DNA from: Bacillota bacterium
GTDB taxonomy: Bacteria; Actinomycetota; Aquicultoria; Aquicultorales; Aquicultoraceae
Assembly (NCBI GenBank): GCA_023511485.1
Contig: JAIMBH010000010.1
Span: 1 to 64,000, forward strand
Length of the DNA stretch: 64,000 nt
Direction: 5' to 3'
Shown here: piece after piece, positions 35,724 to 43,967 of the stretch
Layout of the letters: each line of letters opens with the position of its first letter
Numbering within the stretch: position 1 is the first letter of the stretch
Program-made: the position numbers and the translations under genes
The notes under the pieces: generated by a model
Databases searched by the model: none
The model's input: only the letters and a program-made list of their open reading frames with translations
Told to the model about the DNA's origin: nothing

Positions 35724-37046
35724 TTGAGTCAGGCTGAGATAATCGAGGTAAAGCGAAACAGTATAGCTGAAAAAGCGGGCCTAAAGGCAGGCGATAAAGT
35801 TATTTCCATAAATGGAGCTGCTCTACGGGATATCCTGGATTATGAAATTAATGCAGCAAGCGAGAAAATCCGGTTAGAGTATCTAAGAGATGGTAGGAAG
35901 TGTGCTGCAGAAATAGAAAATCCAAACTACGAGGGACTTGGAATCCGTTTTGGGTCGTCTTTATTCGATGGGATAAAGACATGCGCAAACAGGTGCGTTT
36001 TTTGTTTTATAGATCAACTGCCTCCAAATATGCGCGATACTGTTTACGTAAAAGACGATGATTACAGGCTTTCGTTTCTTTACGGAAACTTCATCACTCT
36101 TACAAATCTAAAAGATTCCGATATTGACCGCATAATAGCAGATCGTATCAGTCCGATCTATGTGTCGGTTCACACAACCAACCCCGAACTCAGGTCAAGG
36201 ATGCTTGGACGGAAAAAAGCCGATAGGTCGCTAGAATATTTAAAGGCGGTATCAGAAGCCGGTATAGAAATGCATGTGCAAATGGTTATATGCCCGGGCT
36301 TAAATAACGGTACTGAGCTTGAAAAGTCGATAAACGACCTTTCGCAGAGCTACAGCAATATCGCATCGGTGGGTGTTGTGCCAGTTGGTTTAACAAGGTA
36401 TCGGGACAGATTATTTCCTTTGCGCTCTTTCACTAAAAAGGAGATAATAGAGCTTATCAGTCAGGCGGATAAATGGCATGACAGATTTCTGCAAGAAAAG
36501 GGTGTAGCCTGGGTATACATCGCTGATGAGTTTTATATATTGGGGGGGCGTGACCTTCCGCCTGCAGAGCATTATGCAGGGTTTCCACAGATAGAAAACG
36601 GTATTGGCCTATCGCGTCTGTTCATCGACGAAGCAAGCAAGGCTTTTAAAAAATCCCGAAGTGTAACTAATGGACCAAAGGTTGCTCTGCTGACAGCAAT
36701 GTTATTTGAAAATATCCTAGCAAGGATTTCAAAAGAAGCAAGCGCTGCAACCGGGTTGATGTTAGACATAGTAGCGGTAAAAAATTTATTTTTTGGCGGG
36801 GGCGTAAATGTGACAGGGCTGTTGACAGGCTCTGATATCATAGAAGGCGTCGGCGCGTGGATTAAGAAGCATGGGAAACCCGATATACTGGTTATACCGG
36901 ACGTAATATTAAACGCTGATGGTTTAACGCTTGATGATTATACGCCAGGGGCAATTGGCCATAGACTCGGAATAGAGATAAAAGTGGCTCAAAGTTCGGG
37001 ATCAGGTTTTGCAGAGGCCATAATGGAACTGGCCAGTAGATATTAA
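35724..37046 (+). CDS. DUF512 protein with PDZ and radical-SAM-like domains
   Basis: A 440-residue protein. Residues 1-70 form a PDZ-like domain (AEKAGLKAGDKVISINGA). The cysteine set CANRCVFCFIDQLP, with spacing Cx3Cx2C, follows near 90, and FLYGNFITLTN and YVSVHTTNPELRSRMLG fit a radical-SAM barrel. The C-terminal DUF512 region includes LTGSDIIEG. The biochemical role is not firmly established. In many Gram-positive bacteria the gene precedes der, as here, which suggests a link with ribosome assembly; that link is inference. The start is TTG 35724 behind CCCGGAGG. Confidence 0.85.
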   Translation: MSQAEIIEVKRNSIAEKAGLKAGDKVISINGAALRDILDYEINAASEKIRLEYLRDGRKCAAEIENPNYEGLGIRFGSSLFDGIKTCANRCVFCFIDQLPPNMRDTVYVKDDDYRLSFLYGNFITLTNLKDSDIDRIIADRISPIYVSVHTTNPELRSRMLGRKKADRSLEYLKAVSEAGIEMHVQMVICPGLNNGTELEKSINDLSQSYSNIASVGVVPVGLTRYRDRLFPLRSFTKKEIIELISQADKWHDRFLQEKGVAWVYIADEFYILGGRDLPPAEHYAGFPQIENGIGLSRLFIDEASKAFKKSRSVTNGPKVALLTAMLFENILARISKEASAATGLMLDIVAVKNLFFGGGVNVTGLLTGSDIIEGVGAWIKKHGKPDILVIPDVILNADGLTLDDYTPGAIGHRLGIEIKVAQSSGSGFAEAIMELASRY

Positions 37047-37134
37047 TATGATAGATTGAAATATCATACATGAAAAAAGCGGCTAAACGTTAAAATAAAA
37101 AGCTTAGATTAAGTGCTGGGAGTTTGAATATAAA

Positions 37135-38445
37135 ATGACTTATCCTTTGGTTGCAGTGGTTGGCAGGCCAAATGTAGGAAAATCAACACTTGTTAATAGA
37201 ATAGTCGCATCGCAAGAGGCCATAGTTCATGAGGTTGCAGGAGTTACGCGTGACCGAAATTACGTTGATACCGAATGGAACGGAAAGAAATTTACGATAA
37301 TCGATACTGGCGGCATAGATTTTGGGACCGACGTATCCATGGGCAGGCAGATTACTAAGCAGGCCATGCTGGGAATTGAAGAGGCAGACATGACTATACT
37401 GGTAGTCGACGGCATGGTAGGTATAATGCCTGAGGATGAAATGGTCGCTAGGATTCTTAAGACCTCTAACAAACCAGTACTTGTTGCGGTAAACAAGATT
37501 GACGACATCGTCCACGAGAACCTTATATACCAGTTCTATAAACTGGGTCTGGGAGAGCCGTACGCTGTATCAGGAATCCACGGTTTAGGGGTTGGGGACC
37601 TGCTTGACGCTGTAGTGAGCCTGCTTCCAGCTGTTGACATAATTGAGGCCGCAGACGAAGTAAAGATAGCGATAGTAGGACGACCAAACGCGGGCAAGTC
37701 TTCAATCTTAAACAGCCTTTTAGGGGAAGAGCGAGTAATAGTGAGTGATGTGCCGGGCACGACAAGGGATGCGATAGACACGGTGCTTGAGAAAGATGGA
37801 GTTACCTACCGATTTATTGATACTGCTGGCATGAGAAGACAGCCAAGGGTTAAAGAGGATATTGAGTATTACAGCTATATAAGGGCGTTAAGGGCGTTAG
37901 ATAGGGCGGATATAGCCTTGTTAATTATTGATTCAGAAATTGGTCCCTCGGGCCAAGATCAAAAAATAGCTAATCTTGCAGAAGAGCGCGGTTGCGCAAG
38001 CATAATTGCCTTAAATAAGTGGGATCTGGTTGCAAGCCAGGAGAAGGCAAGCAAAATCGAGGAAAGCCTTGAGAAAAAGCTGCGATTTCTTGATTATGCG
38101 CCGCGGCTAAAGGTTTCTGCAAAAACAGGAAAGGGGATATCCAGACTATACGCTGCTTTTAAAGAGGTAATGAGCGAATATGACAAGCGAGTGCCGACCT
38201 CATCCATAAACAGCCTTATAGCGAAGATAAAAGCAGAGGGCTTTCAGCCATCAAAAGGAGGGCGTACGCTTAAATTATCTTATGCTGCTCAAGTAGGGAT
38301 AAGGCCTCCTGCGTTTGTGTTCTTTGTAAACCATCCACAGCTTGTAACGCCATCATATGAGCGATATATTGAGAATCAGATAAGAAGCACCTATGGATTT
38401 ATAGGTTGCCCAATTAGCATAAGATTTAAGAGCAAGTATAAGTAA
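37135..38445 (+). CDS. der: Ribosome-associated GTPase Der (EngA)
   Basis: Essential GTPase of 50S subunit assembly with two tandem G domains, 436 residues. Domain 1 has GRPNVGKSTLVNR, DTGG and NKID. Domain 2 (from about 175) has GRPNAGKSSILNS, DTAGMRRQ and NKWD. A C-terminal KH-like domain (about 350-436) includes GFIGCPISIRFK. The Shine-Dalgarno is weak and far (GGGAG about 13 bases upstream). Confidence 0.96.
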   Translation: MTYPLVAVVGRPNVGKSTLVNRIVASQEAIVHEVAGVTRDRNYVDTEWNGKKFTIIDTGGIDFGTDVSMGRQITKQAMLGIEEADMTILVVDGMVGIMPEDEMVARILKTSNKPVLVAVNKIDDIVHENLIYQFYKLGLGEPYAVSGIHGLGVGDLLDAVVSLLPAVDIIEAADEVKIAIVGRPNAGKSSILNSLLGEERVIVSDVPGTTRDAIDTVLEKDGVTYRFIDTAGMRRQPRVKEDIEYYSYIRALRALDRADIALLIIDSEIGPSGQDQKIANLAEERGCASIIALNKWDLVASQEKASKIEESLEKKLRFLDYAPRLKVSAKTGKGISRLYAAFKEVMSEYDKRVPTSSINSLIAKIKAEGFQPSKGGRTLKLSYAAQVGIRPPAFVFFVNHPQLVTPSYERYIENQIRSTYGFIGCPISIRFKSKYK

Positions 38446-38496
38446 AGTTAGTCGAAGCTTAGAGGTATAAAAGCATAGAGGTGCTGAAGTCGAGAA

Positions 38497-38601
38497 ATGC
38501 CAAAGCAGCATGACTTTATTTTAGTATTTTATGCTTATGCTGCTAACAGTTCAGTTATCGGCTCTTGTTTTAGATGAATTTGGACGCTTGCAGCTTGGCA
38601 T
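38497..38601 (+). repeat. Nested inverted repeats before plsY
   Basis: ATGCCAA (38497-38503) pairs with TTGGCAT (38595-38601). Inside it GCAGCAT (38505-38511) pairs with ATGCTGC (38537-38543). The 181-base gap der-plsY holds no gene. The palindrome may be a dispersed intergenic element, as the ATGCCAAA word recurs in other gaps of the window. Confidence 0.4.
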
Positions 38602-38626
38602 GCTAAGACCTAATCTGGAGGATTAA

Positions 38627-39250
38627 TTGTTTTACGCTACTGCACTGATCGTATTTTCATATTTATTAGGATCGATACCATTTGGATTACTGATAGGGAA
38701 AGCTTTTTATAAAACCGATATCAGAGAGCATGGCAGCAGAAATATCGGTGCGACTAATGCGTTCAGGATATTGGGCCCGCCGGCTGGTGCGGCTGTGTTT
38801 TTAGCGGACCTTATGAAGGGGTTAATACCGGTAATGCTGGCAAAATATGCTGTTCCGTTAAATCCGGACACAATACCTTTAGTAGGCGTTCTTTCCGGCA
38901 TATCGGCAATCCTTGGGCATAGCTACTCTATTTTCATGAGGTTTTCAGGAGGCAAAGGGATGAGCACAGCGGGCGGTTTTGTTCTAGCATTATGGCCAAA
39001 GGTTGGGCTCATACTTATAATTATATGGGCAACGATACTTATTTCGACAAAATATTCATCGGTTGCATCATTAACAATCGCTATCATGCTGCCTGTGCTG
39101 GTGACGATATTATATCCTAAGCCTGTATATATTGGATTTGCAGTAGCGGTTACAGTTGTGCTGGTTTACAGGCATAGATCTAATATTGCCCGGCTTATGG
39201 CAGGCAAAGAACTAAAGCTCGGCCAAAAAGCTAGCATGGAGGAAGATTAA
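38627..39250 (+). CDS. plsY: Acyl-phosphate:glycerol-3-phosphate acyltransferase
   Basis: Polytopic membrane enzyme that acylates sn-glycerol 3-phosphate with acyl phosphate. It has 207 residues. The three PlsY motifs are visible: LGSIPFGLLIGK with GSRNIGATNAFR, then HSYSIFMRFSGGKGMSTAGG, then a late hydrophobic motif with YRHRSNIARL. The start is TTG 38627 behind TCTGGAGGA. It is followed directly by gpsA, which makes its substrate. Confidence 0.94.
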   Translation: MFYATALIVFSYLLGSIPFGLLIGKAFYKTDIREHGSRNIGATNAFRILGPPAGAAVFLADLMKGLIPVMLAKYAVPLNPDTIPLVGVLSGISAILGHSYSIFMRFSGGKGMSTAGGFVLALWPKVGLILIIIWATILISTKYSSVASLTIAIMLPVLVTILYPKPVYIGFAVAVTVVLVYRHRSNIARLMAGKELKLGQKASMEED

Positions 39251-39251
39251 G

Positions 39252-40271
39252 CTGAAACAAATTGCTGTTATAGGTGCTGGGAGTTGGGGCACGGCTATAG
39301 CAAATACACTGGCGAACAAGGGTTATGGCGTTAAACTCTGGGCGCGAGATAGCGTCGTAGCAGAGGGGATTCGTGAAGCAAGGAGAAATCCTAAGTATCT
39401 TAAAGACGCAGAGCTTCATCAAAATATATTCTCTACTGTTGACCTCGAGGAAGCCATTACCCAATCATATGTTGTGGTGATGGCGGTACCTTCGCATGCA
39501 ATGCGCACAATGGCGGTACAGGTTAAGGAATTCATCAAGGAAGAAAAGATAGTCGTGAGTGTGGCCAAGGGAATCGAAGAAGATAGCTTGGAGCGAATGT
39601 CGCAGGTGCTGAGTGGTGAGTTGGGGCACAGAAACAGGGTTGCGGTATTATCAGGTCCAAACCATGCAGAAGAGGTAGTAAAAAATATACCATCGGCTAC
39701 CGTTATATCAAGTAAAAGCAAACGCGTTGCAGAAGAACTCCAGGAGATCTTTATGACGCCATATTTTAGAGTTTACACGAATCCGGACCTTGTAGGCGTT
39801 GAGATGGGCGGTGCAACGAAAAACGTAATTGCAATAGCAGCAGGTATCTCAGACGGCCTTGGCTTTGGTGATAACACAAAAGCATCCTTAATTACGAGAG
39901 GTCTTGCAGAAATGATAAGACTTGGAGTAGCAATGGGTGCTGACGTTAGAACATTTGCTGGACTTGCGGGTATGGGAGACCTCGTCGTTACATGTATGAG
40001 TAAGCATAGCAGAAACAGAGGCGTAGGTGAGATGATGGGAAGAGGGCTGACGATAGAACAGGTTAAGCTGGAAATGGTACAAGTAGCAGAGGGCATAAGG
40101 ACAACCTCTGCTATACGTAGCTTGGCTCAAAAAATGGATGTCTACATGCCGATTACCGAGAACGTTGCTGAGGTATTGTATGAGGGCAAAAATGCTTTAG
40201 CGTGTGTTTCCGAGCTAATGCTGAGAGGCGCTGTTGAGGAGATACGCGGGATTGGCTGGGAAGAAGACTAG
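39252..40271 (+). CDS. gpsA: Glycerol-3-phosphate dehydrogenase [NAD(P)+], apparent CTG start
   Basis: Makes sn-glycerol 3-phosphate from dihydroxyacetone phosphate for PlsY. The full family N-terminus (KQIAVIGAGSWGTAIANTL, with the Rossmann GxGxxG) is encoded from 39252 on. No ATG, GTG or TTG is in frame between the plsY stop and about 39465. A CTG at 39252 stands six to seven bases after GGAGGAAG, so it is taken as the start, giving 340 residues, normal for GpsA. Later motifs are SVAKGIEE, LSGPNHAEEV, GGATKNVIAIAAGI and GLAGMGDL. A caller limited to canonical starts would cut about 74 residues. Confidence 0.93.
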   Translation: MKQIAVIGAGSWGTAIANTLANKGYGVKLWARDSVVAEGIREARRNPKYLKDAELHQNIFSTVDLEEAITQSYVVVMAVPSHAMRTMAVQVKEFIKEEKIVVSVAKGIEEDSLERMSQVLSGELGHRNRVAVLSGPNHAEEVVKNIPSATVISSKSKRVAEELQEIFMTPYFRVYTNPDLVGVEMGGATKNVIAIAAGISDGLGFGDNTKASLITRGLAEMIRLGVAMGADVRTFAGLAGMGDLVVTCMSKHSRNRGVGEMMGRGLTIEQVKLEMVQVAEGIRTTSAIRSLAQKMDVYMPITENVAEVLYEGKNALACVSELMLRGAVEEIRGIGWEED

Positions 40272-40315
40272 GGTATAAGAATCAAATAGAAATAGCAAAA
40301 AGGAGACCGACATAC

Positions 40316-41359
40316 ATGAAGATACTATTAATTTCTCCACCCTGGATTAGAGTTCCCCCTAAGGGCTACGGTGGTATTGAATGGGTAGTAGCGCTTCTGG
40401 CAGATGAGCTAGCAAAACGGGGACATGATGTGACTCTTTATGCAACAGGCGATTCTGAGACAAAAGCAAAGCTAAGGTACACTTTTAAAGAAGGGCAAAC
40501 GTCAAAATTAGGAACATTTAGCATGACCGTGTATGACTCAATGCAAGTCAGCGATGCTCTAAAGATTGCCGATGAGTTTGACTTAGTCCACGACCATAGC
40601 GGTTTTTTAGTCGTGGCTTTCTCTCATAAAATAAAAACGCCGGTGCTTCACACGCTTCATGGACCATTTAATGACGATACAAAAACTTTCTACACGCACT
40701 TTAAAGACGCATGTTACTTCAATGCGATTAGTGAGTATCAGAGGCAATGCCTTCCTGTGCTGAATTATGTTGGTACTATTTATAACGCAATCGATATTGC
40801 CAACTATCCCTTTTCTGAAAAAAAGGAAGACTACTTGATAATGGTAAGCAGGGTAAGCCCCGATAAGGCAAACCACCTTGCTATACAGGTTGCAAAAGAT
40901 CTTGGTGAGAGACTTATTTTAGTCGGCAAAGTAGATCCTAAGGATAGAGCATATTTTGAGGCGAAAGTAAAACCGCATATTGACGGTAAGCAGATCATAT
41001 TTACAGGAGAAGTTGAGGAAAATGAGAAGAGGCGTTTGCTTAAATTGGCAAAATGCTTTGTGTTTCCGATTCAATGGCCTGAACCGTTTGGCTTAGTTAT
41101 GATAGAGGCCATGGCATGCGGAACGCCAGTTGTTGCCATAAGAAATGGATCTATACCTGAGATAATTGAGAACGGAAAAGTCGGCTATATTGTAGATTCG
41201 GTTGATGAAATGGCAGATGCGGTAAAAAAGGCATCTGCATCAATCGAACCCAGGGCTTGCAGGGAGTATGTTATTTCGCGATTCAGTCCGGAAGTAATGG
41301 CCGATAACTATGAGAATGCCTACAGGAAGATACTTGGAAAAGATGAGCGAGTTATTTGA
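40316..41359 (+). CDS. Glycosyltransferase family 4
   Basis: Retaining GT-B glycosyltransferase of 347 residues. The N-terminal domain has the glycine-rich PPKGYGGIEWVVALLADEL and a DLVHDHSGF segment. The C-terminal nucleotide-sugar domain has MVSRVSPDKANHLAIQ and the EX7E-type motif EPFGLVMIEAMACGTPVVA. The acceptor is unknown. The next gene, an OtsB-like phosphatase, overlaps it by 17 bases, so the two may form a synthase/phosphatase pair making a compatible-solute glycoside through a phosphorylated intermediate; this is inference. Confidence 0.85.
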   Translation: MKILLISPPWIRVPPKGYGGIEWVVALLADELAKRGHDVTLYATGDSETKAKLRYTFKEGQTSKLGTFSMTVYDSMQVSDALKIADEFDLVHDHSGFLVVAFSHKIKTPVLHTLHGPFNDDTKTFYTHFKDACYFNAISEYQRQCLPVLNYVGTIYNAIDIANYPFSEKKEDYLIMVSRVSPDKANHLAIQVAKDLGERLILVGKVDPKDRAYFEAKVKPHIDGKQIIFTGEVEENEKRRLLKLAKCFVFPIQWPEPFGLVMIEAMACGTPVVAIRNGSIPEIIENGKVGYIVDSVDEMADAVKKASASIEPRACREYVISRFSPEVMADNYENAYRKILGKDERVI

Positions 41360-42128
41360 CGCGTTAGAGCTTTTAAAAAATAGCCCGAATAAATCTGGAA
41401 TATTTACTGACCTGGATGGGACATTAAGCGAGATAGCGCCGACACCTGCGGATGCTGTAGTGACAGAGGGTATGAGAGATGCCATAAGTAAACTTGCTAA
41501 AAAGTTCGCGGTTGTCGTGATTGTGAGTGGAAGAGATTCTGATGAGGCGAAAAATATCATAGCAGTAGAAGACCTGATATATATTGGCAATCACGGTCTC
41601 GAATGGACGCATAATGGAAAGCAGTTTTACGCGCCGGAAGCATTTAACTTTTTTGGCCTTGCCTCAAGTTTATCGGCAGAGCTAGAATCGCTAGTTGATG
41701 GGTCAGACCTTATTGTCGAGAAAAAGAAATTAGGGGTGGCGATTCATTACAGGAGGGCATCGGATAAAGAACTCGCCCGGATATCTATACTAGAGATAAT
41801 AAAACCTTTCCTAGAAAAATATCCGCTCAAGAGTTTTGAGGGACGATGCGTAATTGAGCTAAAGCCCGATCTTATGGTAAGCAAAGGCGATGCCGTGACA
41901 GCGATTGCTTTACGCCTTGGAATCAAGCAAGCGGTTTACTTGGGTGACGATGTGACCGATCTTGACGCGTTCAAAGCTCTGAAGAAACTAAGGGATGAGG
42001 GCAAGATTGAGGCAATAACTATAGGCATAGCTTCAGATGAGACCTCGAAAAGCATTGCGGAGGAGTCAGACTTTCTGCTTAGAAGTGTTGGCGAAGTTGA
42101 AGATGTGCTAAACTGGTTGGCAAATTGA
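41343..42128 (+). CDS. otsB: Trehalose-6-phosphate phosphatase-like HAD hydrolase
   Basis: HAD-superfamily phosphatase of about 261 residues with the OtsB layout. It has the catalytic aspartates in FTDLDGTLSEI (D23, D25), the cap region GLEWTHNGKQFY, and the late YLGDDVTDLDAFKAL. The start is put at ATG 41343, since the longer open frame (41310) lies inside the upstream glycosyltransferase. There is no OtsA (GT20) in the window, and the only partner is a GT4, so the substrate may be trehalose 6-phosphate or another sugar phosphate. Confidence 0.85.
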   Translation: MSELFDALELLKNSPNKSGIFTDLDGTLSEIAPTPADAVVTEGMRDAISKLAKKFAVVVIVSGRDSDEAKNIIAVEDLIYIGNHGLEWTHNGKQFYAPEAFNFFGLASSLSAELESLVDGSDLIVEKKKLGVAIHYRRASDKELARISILEIIKPFLEKYPLKSFEGRCVIELKPDLMVSKGDAVTAIALRLGIKQAVYLGDDVTDLDAFKALKKLRDEGKIEAITIGIASDETSKSIAEESDFLLRSVGEVEDVLNWLAN

Positions 42129-42207
42129 TTACTGTAAATTTCACAAGTGCACACTTTTTTGGCATTAGGCATCATTATTGCTGGTAGTTAATTTGAGCGG
42201 TGCCTAT

Positions 42208-42230
42208 CACCGGAGTAGTTCACCGGAGTA
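42208..42230 (+). repeat. Short direct repeat between convergent genes
   Basis: CACCGGAGTA occurs at 42208-42217 and 42221-42230, three bases apart. The second copy overlaps the stop of the reverse-strand MBL-fold gene. Its meaning is unknown. Confidence 0.4.
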
Positions 42231-42894
42231 AACTAAGTGCGTTTATATATTTTGGAATATAGGTGGTAAGCACAGGTCCGTGGCCGGGGGCTATGTATTT
42301 TATATTGAGGTTGCAAAGCCTTCGTATTGCATCCCTTGCGATCTCAGAATCTCCAATATGCGTATCGTAATATGCTTCGATCAACTCCGTGATATCATTG
42401 CTATTGACTGTAGCCCACCTGAAGACTGTTGTCGAGAAAGCTTCACCTGAGAACAAAATGGCGCTGTAATCGCTATAGACAAAAACAGCATCCGGAGAGC
42501 CCACAAATGGGGCAGAGTAGAAATGAAGGGTATTATGGCCGATATTAAGCGTATCCTCATCCTCAATAATCATAGGCTGGATAAGAATTCCGTATAAGCC
42601 TAGGCGAAAAGCTTCATATTCGCTTGTTACAATACGGGCCTGAGGCGCAAGTTCTGCCAGGGAGCTTACTCCACCGGCATAAGCTATATCTGCTTGATTC
42701 AAAACTATATACTGTATTTCGTGAGGTTCGATTACAGACCTAACTTTTGTTAATAAAGAGTCAACAGTTATAGGGGCGCCTGTGTTAATAAGGGTTGGAT
42801 ATTCATCGATTATAAGATAAGCGTTTATAGACAGGCCTGAGGCCGGGATGTAGGTTCCTACCCAATAAATGCCTCTTTTATCACTTAAAGCCAT
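42220..42894 (-). CDS. MBL-fold protein related to the FprA/ODP domain, metal ligands largely missing
   Basis: About 224 residues, like the N-terminal diiron domain of flavodiiron proteins but with no flavodoxin domain. The opening (YWVGTYIPASGLSINAYLI) and YIAPGHGPVL fit the family. The position of the HxExDH metal motif reads NQADIAYAGG, without its histidines. The later ligand region reads PFVGSPDAVFVYSD, and the usual aspartate is a glutamate in FSGEAFS. It is therefore unlikely to be a normal dinuclear enzyme. The ATG at 42892-42894 follows AGAGGTG. It stands alone between otsB and queH. Confidence 0.75.
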   Translation of the reverse strand: MALSDKRGIYWVGTYIPASGLSINAYLIIDEYPTLINTGAPITVDSLLTKVRSVIEPHEIQYIVLNQADIAYAGGVSSLAELAPQARIVTSEYEAFRLGLYGILIQPMIIEDEDTLNIGHNTLHFYSAPFVGSPDAVFVYSDYSAILFSGEAFSTTVFRWATVNSNDITELIEAYYDTHIGDSEIARDAIRRLCNLNIKYIAPGHGPVLTTYIPKYINALSLLR

Positions 42895-43089
42895 GTTAAC
42901 ACCTCTAAGTAGTTGCAACAGCTGACGACCATAAGAAAGCATTATGTTTAAGCTGCTAAACGGGTATATACCTAAAAGTCAAGCAGCGCAATATAAAACC
43001 AGCTGAACCGGTTTTGCATATATATTCCAGACATTGATAGAAAATATCGGGAGAAATAAAATTGATGTAGCTTTTAGAAATTAGCGAAC

Positions 43090-43153
43090 AGCGATCGGCT
43101 GTTAGGTCAAATACAATCTATAATGCCAAAATATCGGCAGATAGCCGATCGCT
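43090..43153 (+). promoter_or_regulatory. Inverted repeat flanking a -10 element before queH
   Basis: Perfect 11-bp arms, AGCGATCGGCT (43090-43100) and AGCCGATCGCT (43143-43153), enclose a perfect TATAAT at 43119-43124. No clear -35 is seen. It could be an operator pair or an mRNA hairpin; queH begins 16 bases later. Confidence 0.45.
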
Positions 43154-43168
43154 AAAAAGGGTGGTAAT

Positions 43169-43753
43169 ATGCGTAATCTGCTGGTACATACATGCTGCGG
43201 GCCATGTTTTGCGTATCCTTACAGCGTGTTAAAAGACGAGTTTAATATAACAAGTTATTTCTATAACCCGAATATACATCCGTCCATGGAGTATATTAGG
43301 CGCCTTGAAGCGCTAGCAGAGTTCTGCAGATTAAATAAAGTAGAACTTAAGGTTGGGGAGTATGACCCAAAGATATATTTCAAGGAAATTGCCGGAAGAG
43401 AGGGCGATAGGTGCCGGATATGCTATAGTATTAGGCTAAATGAGGCTGCGCGCTTTGCAGCGGAGAATGGATATAGTGCTTTTACTACAACATTGCTAGT
43501 CAGCCCGTATCAGAAACATGATGCCATAAAGGATGCAGGAGAAGAGGCCGGAAATAAATACAGAATAGAGTTTAAATACTGGGACTTTCGCCATGGGTTT
43601 AGAGCAGGCCAGGAGAGGGCGAAAGAGCTAAATCTTTATCGGCAGCCATATTGCGGGTGCGTATTTAGCGAGTTCGAGAGATACTCAAAGAAACTTGAAA
43701 AAAGCGTTAAAAAGGTTAGGGACGGTAAATATGAACTTGGAGCAATTGGGTAA
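43169..43753 (+). CDS. queH: Epoxyqueuosine reductase QueH
   Basis: Reduces epoxyqueuosine to queuosine in tRNA, the non-orthologous alternative to QueG. It has 194 residues. HTCCGPCFAYPY at the N-terminus carries adjacent cysteines, GDRCRICYSIRL holds the second cysteine pair, and YCGCVFSE a late one, as in the Fe-S/metal-site-bearing DUF208 family. It leads a run queH-DUF2905-queA-tgt, so the last steps of queuosine synthesis are together here. The preQ0/preQ1 genes are not in the window. Confidence 0.92.
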   Translation: MRNLLVHTCCGPCFAYPYSVLKDEFNITSYFYNPNIHPSMEYIRRLEALAEFCRLNKVELKVGEYDPKIYFKEIAGREGDRCRICYSIRLNEAARFAAENGYSAFTTTLLVSPYQKHDAIKDAGEEAGNKYRIEFKYWDFRHGFRAGQERAKELNLYRQPYCGCVFSEFERYSKKLEKSVKKVRDGKYELGAIG

Positions 43754-43961
43754 GTTTTTGATCATGTTTGCCGCTATCATCGCGGTTACAGGCATCGTCA
43801 TATTTCTTATCGGCAAAGGCTTTGGCATAGGCAGGCTTCCGGGAGATATATTATTGCGCCGAAATGGCTGGAGCGTGTTTATACCAATAGCCACGTCTAT
43901 TTTATTAAGCGTGATATTAACAATTTTGCTGAATGTAATCATATGGTTATTCAGGCGGTAA
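43731..43961 (+). CDS. DUF2905 small membrane protein
   Basis: 76 residues with two hydrophobic helices. GKGFGIGRLPGDILLRRNG lies between them and the protein ends in WLFRR, which matches DUF2905. Function is unknown. The family is often found beside queA, tgt and ruvB, and here it sits between queH and queA. The ATG at 43731 lies inside the queH end (23-base overlap) and fits the family N-terminus better than the longer open frame from 43695. Confidence 0.85.
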   Translation: MNLEQLGKFLIMFAAIIAVTGIVIFLIGKGFGIGRLPGDILLRRNGWSVFIPIATSILLSVILTILLNVIIWLFRR

Positions 43962-43967
43962 GAGGCT

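Noticed and set aside
39474-40271. gpsA as a 5'-truncated pseudogene starting at ATG 39474
   Set aside because: The missing Rossmann part is intact and in frame upstream with a ribosome site; a CTG start explains it better.
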